From assembly GCA_012729335.1 (NCBI GenBank), contig JAAYDJ010000027.1, positions 1-50,358 of the forward strand: a stretch of DNA of 50,358 bases. Reading direction: 5' to 3'. The notes below the pieces were generated by a model. It worked only from the letters and a program-made list of their open reading frames with translations, was not told the origin of the DNA and searched no databases. The translations under genes were made by a program, and so were the position numbers. Source of the stretch: Bacteroidales bacterium (GTDB taxonomy: Bacteria > Bacteroidota > Bacteroidia > Bacteroidales > Prolixibacteraceae). Of this stretch, positions 39,622-48,202 are shown one piece after another (positions within the stretch are counted from its first letter, which is position 1; every line of letters begins with the position of its first letter).

Positions 39622-40830
39622 TTATTTGAAAATCCGTTGTGCGAATTCATAGAGGCTGCGTCTCCAGGACTGCCATTCGTGGGCGGTGAGGGGAGAGACG
39701 TAGAAGTGGGTGTTCATGCCGGCATTTTTCAGGGCTTCGGTATTGGCTTGTGGGTCGCCGCCGAAGCCGGCTCTGCGGTTTTCGAGTTCGCGGCTGCCGA
39801 AGCTGACGAAGAGGAATTTGATTTTCTCCTTGAATCCCGGGGCGTTGGCGACGTCTTCGGGGCTATAGCTTCCGCCGCTGAACATACCCACATGGGAGAA
39901 GAGTTCAGGATGGGCCAGGGTGATGACGCGGGTTTGCATGCCGCCCATGGAGAGGCCTGCCATGGCGCGGTGGGGCTGGTCGGCCAGAGTGCGGAAGTTG
40001 GCATCGACCATGGGGATGATCTCTTCGACCAGTGTTTTTTTGAATCCGTCGGCCCAGCCTGTGGGTGGCCAGGGGCCTGCGGGCCGTTCACCCTGAGCGA
40101 GGCGGGCCTGTTGGTTGGGGCCGGCTTGCGGGTTGGGGCGGGGCCGGTTGGGCATGGCCCAGGTGCCGTTGTCCATGACGATGATGAAGGGCGTGGCTTT
40201 CCCTTCGGCGATCAGATTGTCCATGATGAGGTTGGCTCGCCCCTGGTTCGACCAGCCGGTTTCGTCTTCCCCTCCTCCATGCTGAAGGTAGAGGACCGGG
40301 TAGCGTTTGGTCAGATCCTGGTCATAGCCGGGAGGAGTGTAAATGAAACAGCGCCTCATCGCGTTGTTGCTTTCGGAGAAATAGTGGATTTCGCGGACCT
40401 GTCCGTGGGGTACATTTTTCATGGCGTAGAAATCCTGGTCTTTTGCGGGAACCTCGATTCCGCTGCCCCAGCGGCTTGCCCCATAGAAGTAGAGACTTCC
40501 CGGATCGGGCACCGCGGCGCCGTCAACCCACAGCTGGTAGTAGTGAAATCCTTCATCCTGCGGGGCCGATTCACCTGTCCATACCCCTTTTTCATCTTTC
40601 ACCAGGTCGTATTTTACGGCGCTGATGTCGAGCTGTACCTTGTGCGCTTCCGGAGCGGAAATCTGCACGCGCACCCTTCCCTCGGAGTTGACCTGAGGAT
40701 ACTGCTTCCCGGGCTGATTCACCACAGAGGGTTTGAAATCTTCGACGACCGCCGGCGGGGTGGTCTGGGCCTTCGCAGTCCATACCATCAGGAGCAGCAG
40801 GGCACTGATTAATAAAGTCGGTTTGTTCAT
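39622..40830 (-). CDS. Secreted CE1-type carbohydrate esterase
   Basis: A 402-residue exported esterase. The signal peptide ends near AKAQ (residue 22). An N-terminal immunoglobulin-like/CBM48-type domain (about 35-115) is followed by an alpha/beta-hydrolase of the esterase D/CE1 class. It carries the nucleophile elbow GLSMGG (S294), the oxyanion-loop string YLQHGGGEDETGW and the catalytic H384 in TAHEWQSW. Such enzymes remove feruloyl or acetyl groups from xylan. It sits upstream of GH127 on the same strand with a repeat array between them, in line with arabinoxylan debranching. A Gly/Pro/Gln-rich insert is present near residues 225-260. Exact ester specificity is unknown. Confidence 0.88.
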   Translation of the reverse strand: MNKPTLLISALLLLMVWTAKAQTTPPAVVEDFKPSVVNQPGKQYPQVNSEGRVRVQISAPEAHKVQLDISAVKYDLVKDEKGVWTGESAPQDEGFHYYQLWVDGAAVPDPGSLYFYGASRWGSGIEVPAKDQDFYAMKNVPHGQVREIHYFSESNNAMRRCFIYTPPGYDQDLTKRYPVLYLQHGGGEDETGWSNQGRANLIMDNLIAEGKATPFIIVMDNGTWAMPNRPRPNPQAGPNQQARLAQGERPAGPWPPTGWADGFKKTLVEEIIPMVDANFRTLADQPHRAMAGLSMGGMQTRVITLAHPELFSHVGMFSGGSYSPEDVANAPGFKEKIKFLFVSFGSRELENRRAGFGGDPQANTEALKNAGMNTHFYVSPLTAHEWQSWRRSLYEFAQRIFK

Positions 40831-41190
40831 TTGTTTAAATTATTGTTATACATTGGTTTATATATTGAAACATTGCAAAATCCATTGGATTACTGTTTGG
40901 ATTGTTGCATTAATGGTACAAGGTTATTTCCCATGGATCGGGTTTTGGTTTGTGATAAATCTGAGAACATCGGGCTGCATCCTGACCTCGCAGGAGACCT
41001 GCAGGACAGCTAACGCCACCATAAAAGTACAAAATACAATTAAAAATTGCTAAAAAATCCGGTTTTATAAAGCAAATTTCCCCGTTTGGTATAATTTTAT
41101 GCGGAATCAATTTCATGGGCATGAAGCACATCAACCGGCTTTACGACGACATGTAACTGAAGAGCAAGTCATTAACAAGCAACTATACCA
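40831..41190. other. AT-rich divergent intergenic region
   Basis: The 360 bases between the esterase and the divergent aldo/keto reductase are AT-rich and must hold both promoters. I see TATAATTTTA near 41090 and several TTTG strings, but none with the right -33/-7 spacing. Short repeats such as TTGGATTACTGTTTGGATTG (about 40893) occur. No gene is convincing. Confidence 0.4.
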
Positions 41191-42213
41191 ATGAGACGAG
41201 AAGGAGCAGGGCCTGGGGCAGGGGGGAGTATTCCGCAGATACGCTTAGCGAATGGGCAAATCATACCCGCGCTGGGGTTGGGGACCTTTGGTTCCGACCT
41301 CTACAGTGCGGAGCAGATTGCCGGGGCAGTGGAATTTGCCATCCGGAATGGTTACCGGCATATCGATTGTGCCTCGGTGTACATGAATGAAAAAGAGATC
41401 GGTCACATCCTGACGAAACTGATCAGGGAGGGGGTGGTCAGGCGTGAGGAGCTGTGGATCACCTCCAAGGTGTGGAACGATGCCCATGGGGAAGGGGAGG
41501 TTCTGGCGGCCTGTGAAAAATCGCTGACGGATTTGCAGCTCGAATACCTCGATTTATATTTGGTGCACTGGCCATTCCCCAATTACCATGCACCCGGGTG
41601 TGATGGTGATGCCCGGAATCCCGCTTCCAGGCCTTATATTCATGAAGAGTACATGGTGGCATGGCGCCAGATGGAGCAGCTTGTGGAGCGTGGCGTGGTG
41701 AAATCGATCGGCACGTCGAACATGACCCGGCCCAAGATGGAGCTTCTGCTCAGGGATGCCCTGATCAAGCCGGTGGTCAACGAAATGGAGTTGCATCCCC
41801 ATTTTCAGCAGCAGGCCTTGTTTGATTACCTGGTGGAGAGCGGCATTCAGCCCATCGGATATTCGCCCATTGGTTCGCCGAAAAGGCCTGAGCGGGACCG
41901 GACACCCCAGGACAGTGTCGATATCGAAGATCCGGTGATTGTGGACATTGCCGGAAGATGGCAGGTGCATCCGGCGGAAGTGTGCATCAAATGGGGCATC
42001 CAGAGGGGAGAAGTGGTGATTCCCTTTTCAGTGACGCCCTCGAAGATTCTGGGTAACCTGAAGGCGGCGACCGGAGCCCCGCTCACCCCTGAGGAGATGG
42101 CCAGGATCGCCACCATTGACAGAAACTGCAGGCTCATCAAGGGGCAGGTCTTTCTCTGGGAAGGTGCCCGGGACTGGGAGGATTTGTGGGACCCGGACGG
42201 TAAAAATTACTGA
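41191..42213 (+). CDS. Aldo/keto reductase
   Basis: A 340-residue cytoplasmic NAD(P)H-dependent reductase with the full catalytic tetrad: D59 and Y64 (HIDCASVYMNE), K93 (WITSKVWN) and H126 (YLVHWPF). The cofactor-site IPFSVTPSKI string follows near residue 280. The family reduces aldoses and other carbonyls, for example xylose to xylitol or arabinose to arabinitol. The Zn-dependent dehydrogenase gene follows 188 bases downstream on the same strand. Together they suggest an oxido-reductive route for pentoses released by the secreted glycosidases. The first 13 residues (Gly-rich) are an unusual extension, so the start could be a little further in. Confidence 0.88.
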   Translation: MRREGAGPGAGGSIPQIRLANGQIIPALGLGTFGSDLYSAEQIAGAVEFAIRNGYRHIDCASVYMNEKEIGHILTKLIREGVVRREELWITSKVWNDAHGEGEVLAACEKSLTDLQLEYLDLYLVHWPFPNYHAPGCDGDARNPASRPYIHEEYMVAWRQMEQLVERGVVKSIGTSNMTRPKMELLLRDALIKPVVNEMELHPHFQQQALFDYLVESGIQPIGYSPIGSPKRPERDRTPQDSVDIEDPVIVDIAGRWQVHPAEVCIKWGIQRGEVVIPFSVTPSKILGNLKAATGAPLTPEEMARIATIDRNCRLIKGQVFLWEGARDWEDLWDPDGKNY

Positions 42214-42215
42214 AA

Positions 42216-42360
42216 TCAGGTGAGCGCATTTCCCACTGCTCTGCGACAGGGAGAATCAATTCAGGTGAGCATTCCCCGTTCCTGACGATGTCGGTCCGGG
42301 GCGTTTCAATGAGCGTTTTTAACAGAAGTCACTGCGCCTCAGGCCAGACCACGCGGAATT
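42216..42360. repeat. Weak 45-bp spaced repeats in the reductase-dehydrogenase gap
   Basis: TCAGGTGAGC occurs at 42216 and 42261, with a decayed TCAATGAGC at 42306: three occurrences 45 bases apart, with loosely similar pyrimidine-rich text after each. Probably an old, eroded tandem array; no gene is seen in 42214-42401. Confidence 0.4.
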
Positions 42361-42401
42361 AAACAATGGAGTGAGTATTATTAACATAAGAAAAGCATGA
42401 T

Positions 42402-43463
42402 ATGGAAAACAAGATGAAAGCCGCTTATCTGCCGGGCAACAGCACGGTCGAATTCAGGGAAGTGGACGTTCCCCAGCCGGGACCGGGGGAGGTGCTCATC
42501 AGGACGAAGGCTTCCACGATCTGCGGAAGTGACATTCGTGCCATTTACCGGGAGCATTTGGGGAAAGGACCTGAAGCCTACCAGAATAAAATTGCGGGTC
42601 ATGAACCGTGCGGGCAGATTGTGCAATGCGGCAGCCATACCAAACGGTTCAAAGCCGGCGACCGGGTGGTGGTCTATCACATATCGGGCTGCGGGGTGTG
42701 CAACGACTGCCGCAGGGGGTATATGATCTCCTGCACCAGTCCGTACCGTAAAGCCTATGGCTGGCAGCGCGACGGCGGGATGGCCCCCTATATTCTGGCC
42801 GATGAAAAGGACTGTGTTTTGCTGCCCGATGAGCTCACCTATACCGATGGGGCGCAGGTGGCGTGTGGTTTTGGGACGGTCTATGAGGGTTTGGAAAAGG
42901 TCGGTGTGTCGGGGAATGATGCCGTGTTGGTGGTGGGGCTGGGGCCTGTGGGGTTAGCCACGCTCATGCTGGCCAGGGCGCTCGGGGCCAAACAGCTGGT
43001 GGGCGTGGATACCGTTAAGGAGCGGTGCGATCTGGCGCTGAAACTGGGCTTGGCCGATCACACCTTTGTGTCGGGGCCCGGTACCCTGGAGCAGGTGGTG
43101 GCGACCACCTACCAGAAGCAGGGGTTTGAAAGAACGGTGGACTGTTCGGGTCATACCCTGGGGCGGCAGCTGTGCATCAGGGCGACGCGGAAGTGGGGCA
43201 AAATGGTGATGATCGGCGAGGGGGGAACCGTGGAGTTCAACCCCAGTCCCGATATCATCCATGACCAGATTACGATCTACGGCTCCTGGGTGACCAACAT
43301 CTGGCGCATGGAAGAGCTGGTGGAGCGGCTGGTGAGGTGGGGTATCCATCCGGCCGACCTGGTGACCCACCGTTTTACGCTCGACCAGGCCGATAAGGCG
43401 TACCAATTGATGGACGAAGGCAAATGCGGAAAGGTGGCCGTTGTTTTTGACGAAGAGGTATAG
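42402..43463 (+). CDS. Zinc-dependent alcohol/sugar-alcohol dehydrogenase
   Basis: A 353-residue medium-chain dehydrogenase. Catalytic zinc ligands are C41 (TICGSD) and H67/E68 (GHEPCG). The structural zinc lobe C97-x2-C100-x2-C103-x7-C111 is intact. The Rossmann loop GLGPVG follows near residue 175. The family oxidises sugar alcohols (sorbitol, xylitol, L-iditol) or threonine with NAD. It follows the aldo/keto reductase, and together they could interconvert a pentose, its alcohol and a ketose. ATG 42402 or the ATG four codons later (MKAAYLPG) may be used. Cytoplasmic. Confidence 0.9.
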   Translation: MENKMKAAYLPGNSTVEFREVDVPQPGPGEVLIRTKASTICGSDIRAIYREHLGKGPEAYQNKIAGHEPCGQIVQCGSHTKRFKAGDRVVVYHISGCGVCNDCRRGYMISCTSPYRKAYGWQRDGGMAPYILADEKDCVLLPDELTYTDGAQVACGFGTVYEGLEKVGVSGNDAVLVVGLGPVGLATLMLARALGAKQLVGVDTVKERCDLALKLGLADHTFVSGPGTLEQVVATTYQKQGFERTVDCSGHTLGRQLCIRATRKWGKMVMIGEGGTVEFNPSPDIIHDQITIYGSWVTNIWRMEELVERLVRWGIHPADLVTHRFTLDQADKAYQLMDEGKCGKVAVVFDEEV

Positions 43464-43480
43464 ATTCCACATGAATCCGC

Positions 43481-43663
43481 TAAGCTTTGCCTGGATCCGA
43501 TGAGAAGCGCAGGTTGCCTGTCGTCTCCGGAAGAGTCCGGTGGTTAAGGAATGGACCGGCGTGTTCCGCAGGGAACTGTTGGGAACAGATGGGGCCAGTG
43601 GAGTGCAGTGCGGATTATTTTTGTCCCGGATGAAACCAATAAGATTTGCCTGGATCCGATGAG
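43481..43663. repeat. 24-bp direct repeat 159 bp apart
   Basis: TAAG(C/A)TTTGCCTGGATCCGATGAG occurs at 43481-43504 and 43640-43663 with a single mismatch. Between them is a GGACCGG ... ACTGTT stretch like one unit of the 39.3-kb array. The 329-base gap (43464-43792) before the GH3 gene holds no gene. A TAAATTTA box at 43765-43772 may be the GH3 promoter's -7 element. Confidence 0.7.
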
Positions 43664-43792
43664 TTAAGGGATGAAAGGATGATTTCCACCGGAAGATGAT
43701 GGTTTTTGGCAAGGAATCGATGAATTACACAGGAACGCGGTAGTTTCTGTAATTAACATAAATGTAAATTTATTATCATAACACTATAAGGA

Positions 43793-46700
43793 ATGAGAAA
43801 ACTAGCCCGACTGATTGTTATCCTGATTGGCTGTTTTGCCGTCATGGCTTTTATGCCGGAGGTTAAGAAAGCCCCGAAGCCGATCTATCTCAACACGGCC
43901 TATTCATTCAGGGAGAGGGCGGCCGACCTGGTATCGCGGATGACGCCCGAGGAGAAGCAAAGTCTTCTGGGCAACACCATGGCCCCCGTTCCCCGTCTGG
44001 GGGTAGGGGGTTATAATGTGTGGGGCGAAGCGCTGCACGGGGTGATGGGCAGGAACAACAACAGCGGCATGACGGCCACCTCGTTTCCTAACAGTGTCGC
44101 CGTAGGATCCACCTGGGACCCGGAGCTGGTCAAACGGGAGACCTCGGTGGTGGCCGATGAGGCGCGGGGGTTTAACCATGATCTTATTTTCACCCTCACC
44201 TACTGGTCGCCGGTGATCGAGCCCGCCCGCGATCCCCGTTGGGGAAGAACGGCCGAGACCTTCGGGGAGGACCCCTTTCTGGTATCGGAAATCGGAAAAG
44301 GGTTCATTCAGGGGATGATGGGTGACGACCCGGTTTATCTGAAGACGGTTCCCTGCGGAAAGCACTATTTGGCCAACAATACCGAGTTCAACCGGCATAA
44401 CGGTAGTTCCGGCATGGACGACCGGGATATGCGGGAGTATTATCTGGCGCCCTATCGGAAGCTGATCAGAGATCATAATCTGCCTTCCATCATGTCGGCT
44501 TACAATGCCGTGAACGGGGTGCCGGTGTCGGCCAGTAAATTCCTGGTGGACACGATCGCCCGCAAGACCTATGGGCTGGACGGCTATGTCACCGGTGATT
44601 GCGGTGCCATTGACGACATGGTGCGTGGGCACCATTATGCCAAAAACTATGAAGAGGCCACGGCATTGGGGTTGCTTGCGGGGGTGGACAACGACTGTGG
44701 TGGGGTATACCAGGGCCATGCCCTCAGAGCCCTGGAACAGGGACTCCTTACCCAGGGGGCCATAGACCGGGCGCTGGTCAATATCTTCACCATCCGCATG
44801 CGGATGGGCGAGTTCGACCCTCCGCGGAAGGTGCCTTATGCCGGCATAAAACCCGCCATCATCAACGATCCTTCCCACCACGACCTGGCGATTGAAGTCG
44901 CCACCAAAACACCGGTTCTGCTGAAGAATGAGGTTGTCGTGAAAACCGGCCGGAAAGCGTTGCCCATCGATCTGAAAAAGGTCAGGAAGATAGCCCTTCT
45001 GGGGCCTCAGGCCGACAAGGTGGAACTGGGGGACTATTCGGGTCCTGTGGAACCAGAGCTGAGGATCTCCCCGCTGCTGGGTATCCAGAATTATATTAAA
45101 GAGCATAAGCTGAACACGGAAGTTGTCACCCGTTCTGCAGGAAATCTGGAGAGGAAGACCGATTTCTTCACGATGAGTGGTTTTACCACCGTCACGACCC
45201 GGGGGGAAACGGAGCGCCATGATGCCACTCAATACGATGACGCGGCCAGGGGGCTTATCGTGTCGGGCGGTTTCGGACCTCCCGCCGTCAGAGGCATCAA
45301 GGACGGCGATTGGACCGCCTATCACAACATAGACCTCACGGATCTGGATTCCATCAGGTTTCAGATGACGGTCACGGGTGAAGGGGGCTTGCTGGAGGTG
45401 AGGGTGGACTCTCCTACCGGAAATCTGCTGGCTTCCGAGAAGATCGCAGGCAGTCAGGCCGATGGCGGCTTCCGGGGTTTCGGGAGGCCACGGATGGTTC
45501 CGGTTAAAGTGAAGACCCTGGGAATCACCGGACCGCAGACCATTGTTTTAGTCTACCGTGAGCCGGAAGCGGCGGCCACCGATAAGGAAACGCTTGAGTT
45601 GGCGGCTTCCGCCGATGTGGCCATTGTCTTCGTGGGTACCGACCAGAGCACCGGCAGGGAGGAGACGGACCGTTTTTCCCTGGCTCTTCCGGGCAACCAG
45701 AATGAACTCATCAAGGCGGTGGCGGCGGTGAACCCGAACACCATCGTGGTGATGCAAACCATGGGCATGGTGGAAGTGGAATCCTTTAAGGCCAATGCCA
45801 GCATCCCCGGGATGATCTGGACCGGTTACAACGGCCAGGCGCAGGGGGCCGCCATGGCGAAGATCCTCTTCGGGGAGGTGAATCCGGGAGGCAAGCTCAA
45901 TGTGACCTGGCATACTTCGGTGAAGGACCTTCCGGAATTCAATGATTATACATTGCGCGGCGACGGCACCAACGGAAGAACCTACTGGTACTACGATAAG
46001 GAGGTCACCTATGAATTCGGGTACGGCTTATCCTACACCACCTTCGAATACAGTAACTTCACTATCAGCAGGAAGGAGATCACCCCGAACGATAAGATCA
46101 CTGTTTCCGTGGATGTGAGGAATTCCGGAGAGGTGGACGGCGATGAGGTGGTGCAGGTCTACGTGAAGACGCCCGACAGCGGGGCTTCCCTGGAACGGCC
46201 TTTGAAGAGGCTGAAGGGATTTAAAAGAGTCACGATTCCGGCGGGACAGACGCGGAGGGTGGCCATCGCCATCGACTGCGCCGATTTGTGGTTCTGGGAT
46301 GCCAAAGAGGGGAGGATCACCTTTGATCCGGGCAGGTATGTGTTTGAAGTCGGGGCATCTTCGAGGGACATCAGGGGAAGTGTGGAGGCCGTCATGAGCG
46401 GAAGCTATCACCCTGGGCTGACGACGGTGGTGGCTGAAGGCGACAGGGTGGTGCTGAGGCCGGGGGAAACGACCCGGACCACTGTCACGGCCAGCATGTC
46501 GGACGATCGTTTTTGCGATCTGACTAAGGCCAGGGTGACCTATCGCAGTAATAATCCGTCGGTGGTCACCGTTGACGAAACCGGAAAGGTGACGGCTACC
46601 GGGGTGGGCGCGGCCACGGTATTTGCCGCGGTGACGGTCGACGGGAAAACGGTTTCAGGCAGTTATCCGCTGAAGGTGATGCCCGATCTCACGCCGGAAT

Positions 46701-47617
46701 CGGTCACCGTGAACGGGAAGAAGATTCCCGGTTTTGACCAGGCGGTAAAAGCCTACAGTTTCCTTCTGAAGGAGAAGGCGAAAATTCCCGTGGTTGCCGC
46801 TTCTGCGCGCGGAGAGGGGATTTCGGTGGAGATAGAACAGGCGAAGGGGATTCCCGGAACGGCGATTGTTCAGTTCATCGACAACGTTACGCTGGAGAAG
46901 AACAGCTATTTCCTGAATTTCGATGTCGCATCGGTAAGTGATGAGTTTAATAACGGCACTGTCGGACCGCAGTGGGTATGGATCAGGCAGAACCCGCAAA
47001 CCGTCAGCGGGTCGAAAGTGGCCGGATCACTGACCCTTACCAGCGAGGCGGGGGATGTGTCGGAGGGGACGAACAATGCCCGCAACCTGTTGTTGCAGAG
47101 TGCCAACAGCAACTGGACCATCGATACAAAACTCTTCAGCTCGAGAATCCCCTCGCAGCCTGAAAATGCCGGGATTCTGGCCTACCAGGATGATCACAAT
47201 TTTGTGAAGCTGATGTACAGGGCGGTGATCAAGACTTCGCGGGGAGGAGCTTCAGGCACCAGGATGCAGCCGGGGACCATCGATCTGATCATGGAGGAGA
47301 ACGACATTGCCAAATCGCTGGGCACCTTCGACCTCAAGGAGGCGGTCACCGCGGAGCGGCCTTTATATCTCCGGCTGGAGAAGAAGGGAAGCCTCTATAC
47401 GGCGTTTTATTCCCTTGACGGCGTCGGTTTTGAGAAACTGGGAACTGCCGACATGCTGCTGAAGGATGTCAGGGCCGGATTGATGGTGGGTGACGGAATC
47501 GTGACCCAGTATATGAAAAGCACCTTCTGGTTCGACTCCGACACCACCAAGCCGCCCACTCCCTGGGATGTCACGTTTGACTATTTCCGGATGGTGAGCA
47601 GCGGGCTGAAACCCTGA
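43793..47617 (+). CDS. Very large multidomain GH3 beta-glycosidase
   Basis: A 1274-residue exported enzyme, well above the usual 700-900 for GH3. An N-terminal hydrophobic signal (residues 1-24) precedes the GH3 TIM barrel, with nucleophile D269 in GYVTGDCGAIDD. The second domain is interrupted by a CBM6-like insert (about 467-590; GDWTAYHNIDLTDLDSIRF). A fibronectin-III-like domain (about 775-850), a bacterial Ig-like (Big_2) domain (about 884-962; NNPSVVTVDETGKVTATG) and a C-terminal concanavalin-like domain (about 1050-1274, ending FDYFRMVSSGLKP) follow. The GDCGA type fits beta-xylosidases. There is no T9SS tail. It likely finishes xylo-oligomers. A diverged copy of its last codons lies 76 bases downstream. 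Confidence 0.92.
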   Translation: MRKLARLIVILIGCFAVMAFMPEVKKAPKPIYLNTAYSFRERAADLVSRMTPEEKQSLLGNTMAPVPRLGVGGYNVWGEALHGVMGRNNNSGMTATSFPNSVAVGSTWDPELVKRETSVVADEARGFNHDLIFTLTYWSPVIEPARDPRWGRTAETFGEDPFLVSEIGKGFIQGMMGDDPVYLKTVPCGKHYLANNTEFNRHNGSSGMDDRDMREYYLAPYRKLIRDHNLPSIMSAYNAVNGVPVSASKFLVDTIARKTYGLDGYVTGDCGAIDDMVRGHHYAKNYEEATALGLLAGVDNDCGGVYQGHALRALEQGLLTQGAIDRALVNIFTIRMRMGEFDPPRKVPYAGIKPAIINDPSHHDLAIEVATKTPVLLKNEVVVKTGRKALPIDLKKVRKIALLGPQADKVELGDYSGPVEPELRISPLLGIQNYIKEHKLNTEVVTRSAGNLERKTDFFTMSGFTTVTTRGETERHDATQYDDAARGLIVSGGFGPPAVRGIKDGDWTAYHNIDLTDLDSIRFQMTVTGEGGLLEVRVDSPTGNLLASEKIAGSQADGGFRGFGRPRMVPVKVKTLGITGPQTIVLVYREPEAAATDKETLELAASADVAIVFVGTDQSTGREETDRFSLALPGNQNELIKAVAAVNPNTIVVMQTMGMVEVESFKANASIPGMIWTGYNGQAQGAAMAKILFGEVNPGGKLNVTWHTSVKDLPEFNDYTLRGDGTNGRTYWYYDKEVTYEFGYGLSYTTFEYSNFTISRKEITPNDKITVSVDVRNSGEVDGDEVVQVYVKTPDSGASLERPLKRLKGFKRVTIPAGQTRRVAIAIDCADLWFWDAKEGRITFDPGRYVFEVGASSRDIRGSVEAVMSGSYHPGLTTVVAEGDRVVLRPGETTRTTVTASMSDDRFCDLTKARVTYRSNNPSVVTVDETGKVTATGVGAATVFAAVTVDGKTVSGSYPLKVMPDLTPESVTVNGKKIPGFDQAVKAYSFLLKEKAKIPVVAASARGEGISVEIEQAKGIPGTAIVQFIDNVTLEKNSYFLNFDVASVSDEFNNGTVGPQWVWIRQNPQTVSGSKVAGSLTLTSEAGDVSEGTNNARNLLLQSANSNWTIDTKLFSSRIPSQPENAGILAYQDDHNFVKLMYRAVIKTSRGGASGTRMQPGTIDLIMEENDIAKSLGTFDLKEAVTAERPLYLRLEKKGSLYTAFYSLDGVGFEKLGTADMLLKDVRAGLMVGDGIVTQYMKSTFWFDSDTTKPPTPWDVTFDYFRMVSSGLKP

Positions 47618-47645
47618 CCATTTATGCCCTGATAGTGCCAGGGAG

Positions 47646-47693
47646 GTCTACTTTGACTATTTAAGGATGGTAAGCCGCGGGCTGAAGCCCTGA
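47646..47693 (+). pseudogene. 3' stub of a GH3-type or similar glycosidase gene
   Basis: The bases encode V-YFDYLRMVSRGLKP then TGA, against V-TFDYFRMVSSGLKP, stop, at the end of the GH3 gene (47570-47617). Eleven of the 15 aligned codon changes are silent, absent or conservative, and likeness goes on a few bases past the stop (TGACyrTTT). No start or upstream body exists: only 28 bases separate it from the GH3 stop. It is a relic of a lost paralogue or of a sister concanavalin domain. Confidence 0.75.
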
Positions 47694-47707
47694 CTGTTTT
47701 TCCGCAG

Positions 47708-47998
47708 ATGGTGATTGCTTCGGGCACTGAAGGATTCAAGTACACCGCATTAAAAGACATCGAGGAGCGCTATGAGGAAATCGGTTCGCGGCATGCCCGT
47801 AACTACGGATGGTACCAATCGAGATGGCATGCCGCCGCCGGGCAAATCTATGATTCCGGAGGAGAGGAGGCACTGGTCAGAATGTGGCGCACATTTCTTG
47901 AGCACCAGGAACAAGTGAATGACCATGATTTTGCGGAGTTCTTATCCACACGCATCCATCCCTCCGTGGCCGATGTTCTGCTCAGATGGGATGATTGA
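47708..47998 (+). CDS. Small orphan protein, possibly a gene fragment
   Basis: A 96-residue ORF without a signal peptide or known motif. It begins GTEGFKYTALKDIEERYEE and is helix-rich, with YGWYQSRWHAAAGQIYD in the middle. It reads like the C-terminal part of a larger protein rather than a complete one, since its first residues seem to join mid-fold. It starts 14 bases after the GH3-type stub, at a likely deletion boundary, so it may be the tail of the gene that lost its body. There is no Shine-Dalgarno site. Coding-like codon use and length make translation plausible; function unknown. Confidence 0.5.
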   Translation: MVIASGTEGFKYTALKDIEERYEEIGSRHARNYGWYQSRWHAAAGQIYDSGGEEALVRMWRTFLEHQEQVNDHDFAEFLSTRIHPSVADVLLRWDD

Positions 47999-48202
47999 AA
48001 TTATTTACTTTGTTTGATACCGGCATCTTCACTCCCGGAACTTCTCGGTTTGTAACCTGGTGGATGACATTCTTGAAATTGTTGTAATTCTGATGACAGG
48101 TTTCGTTGCATTTTTTCCGACGATAATCCTGAATGGTATTTCTGTCTAAGCGCTTTAAGGAAGCGGAAAAGAACGTAAATTCGTGACATAAAATAGTTTG
48201 AA

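Noticed and set aside
43904-45325. 473-codon frame opposite the GH3 gene
   Set aside because: Antisense shadow of the conserved GH3 catalytic domain; no signal, motif or promoter supports it.
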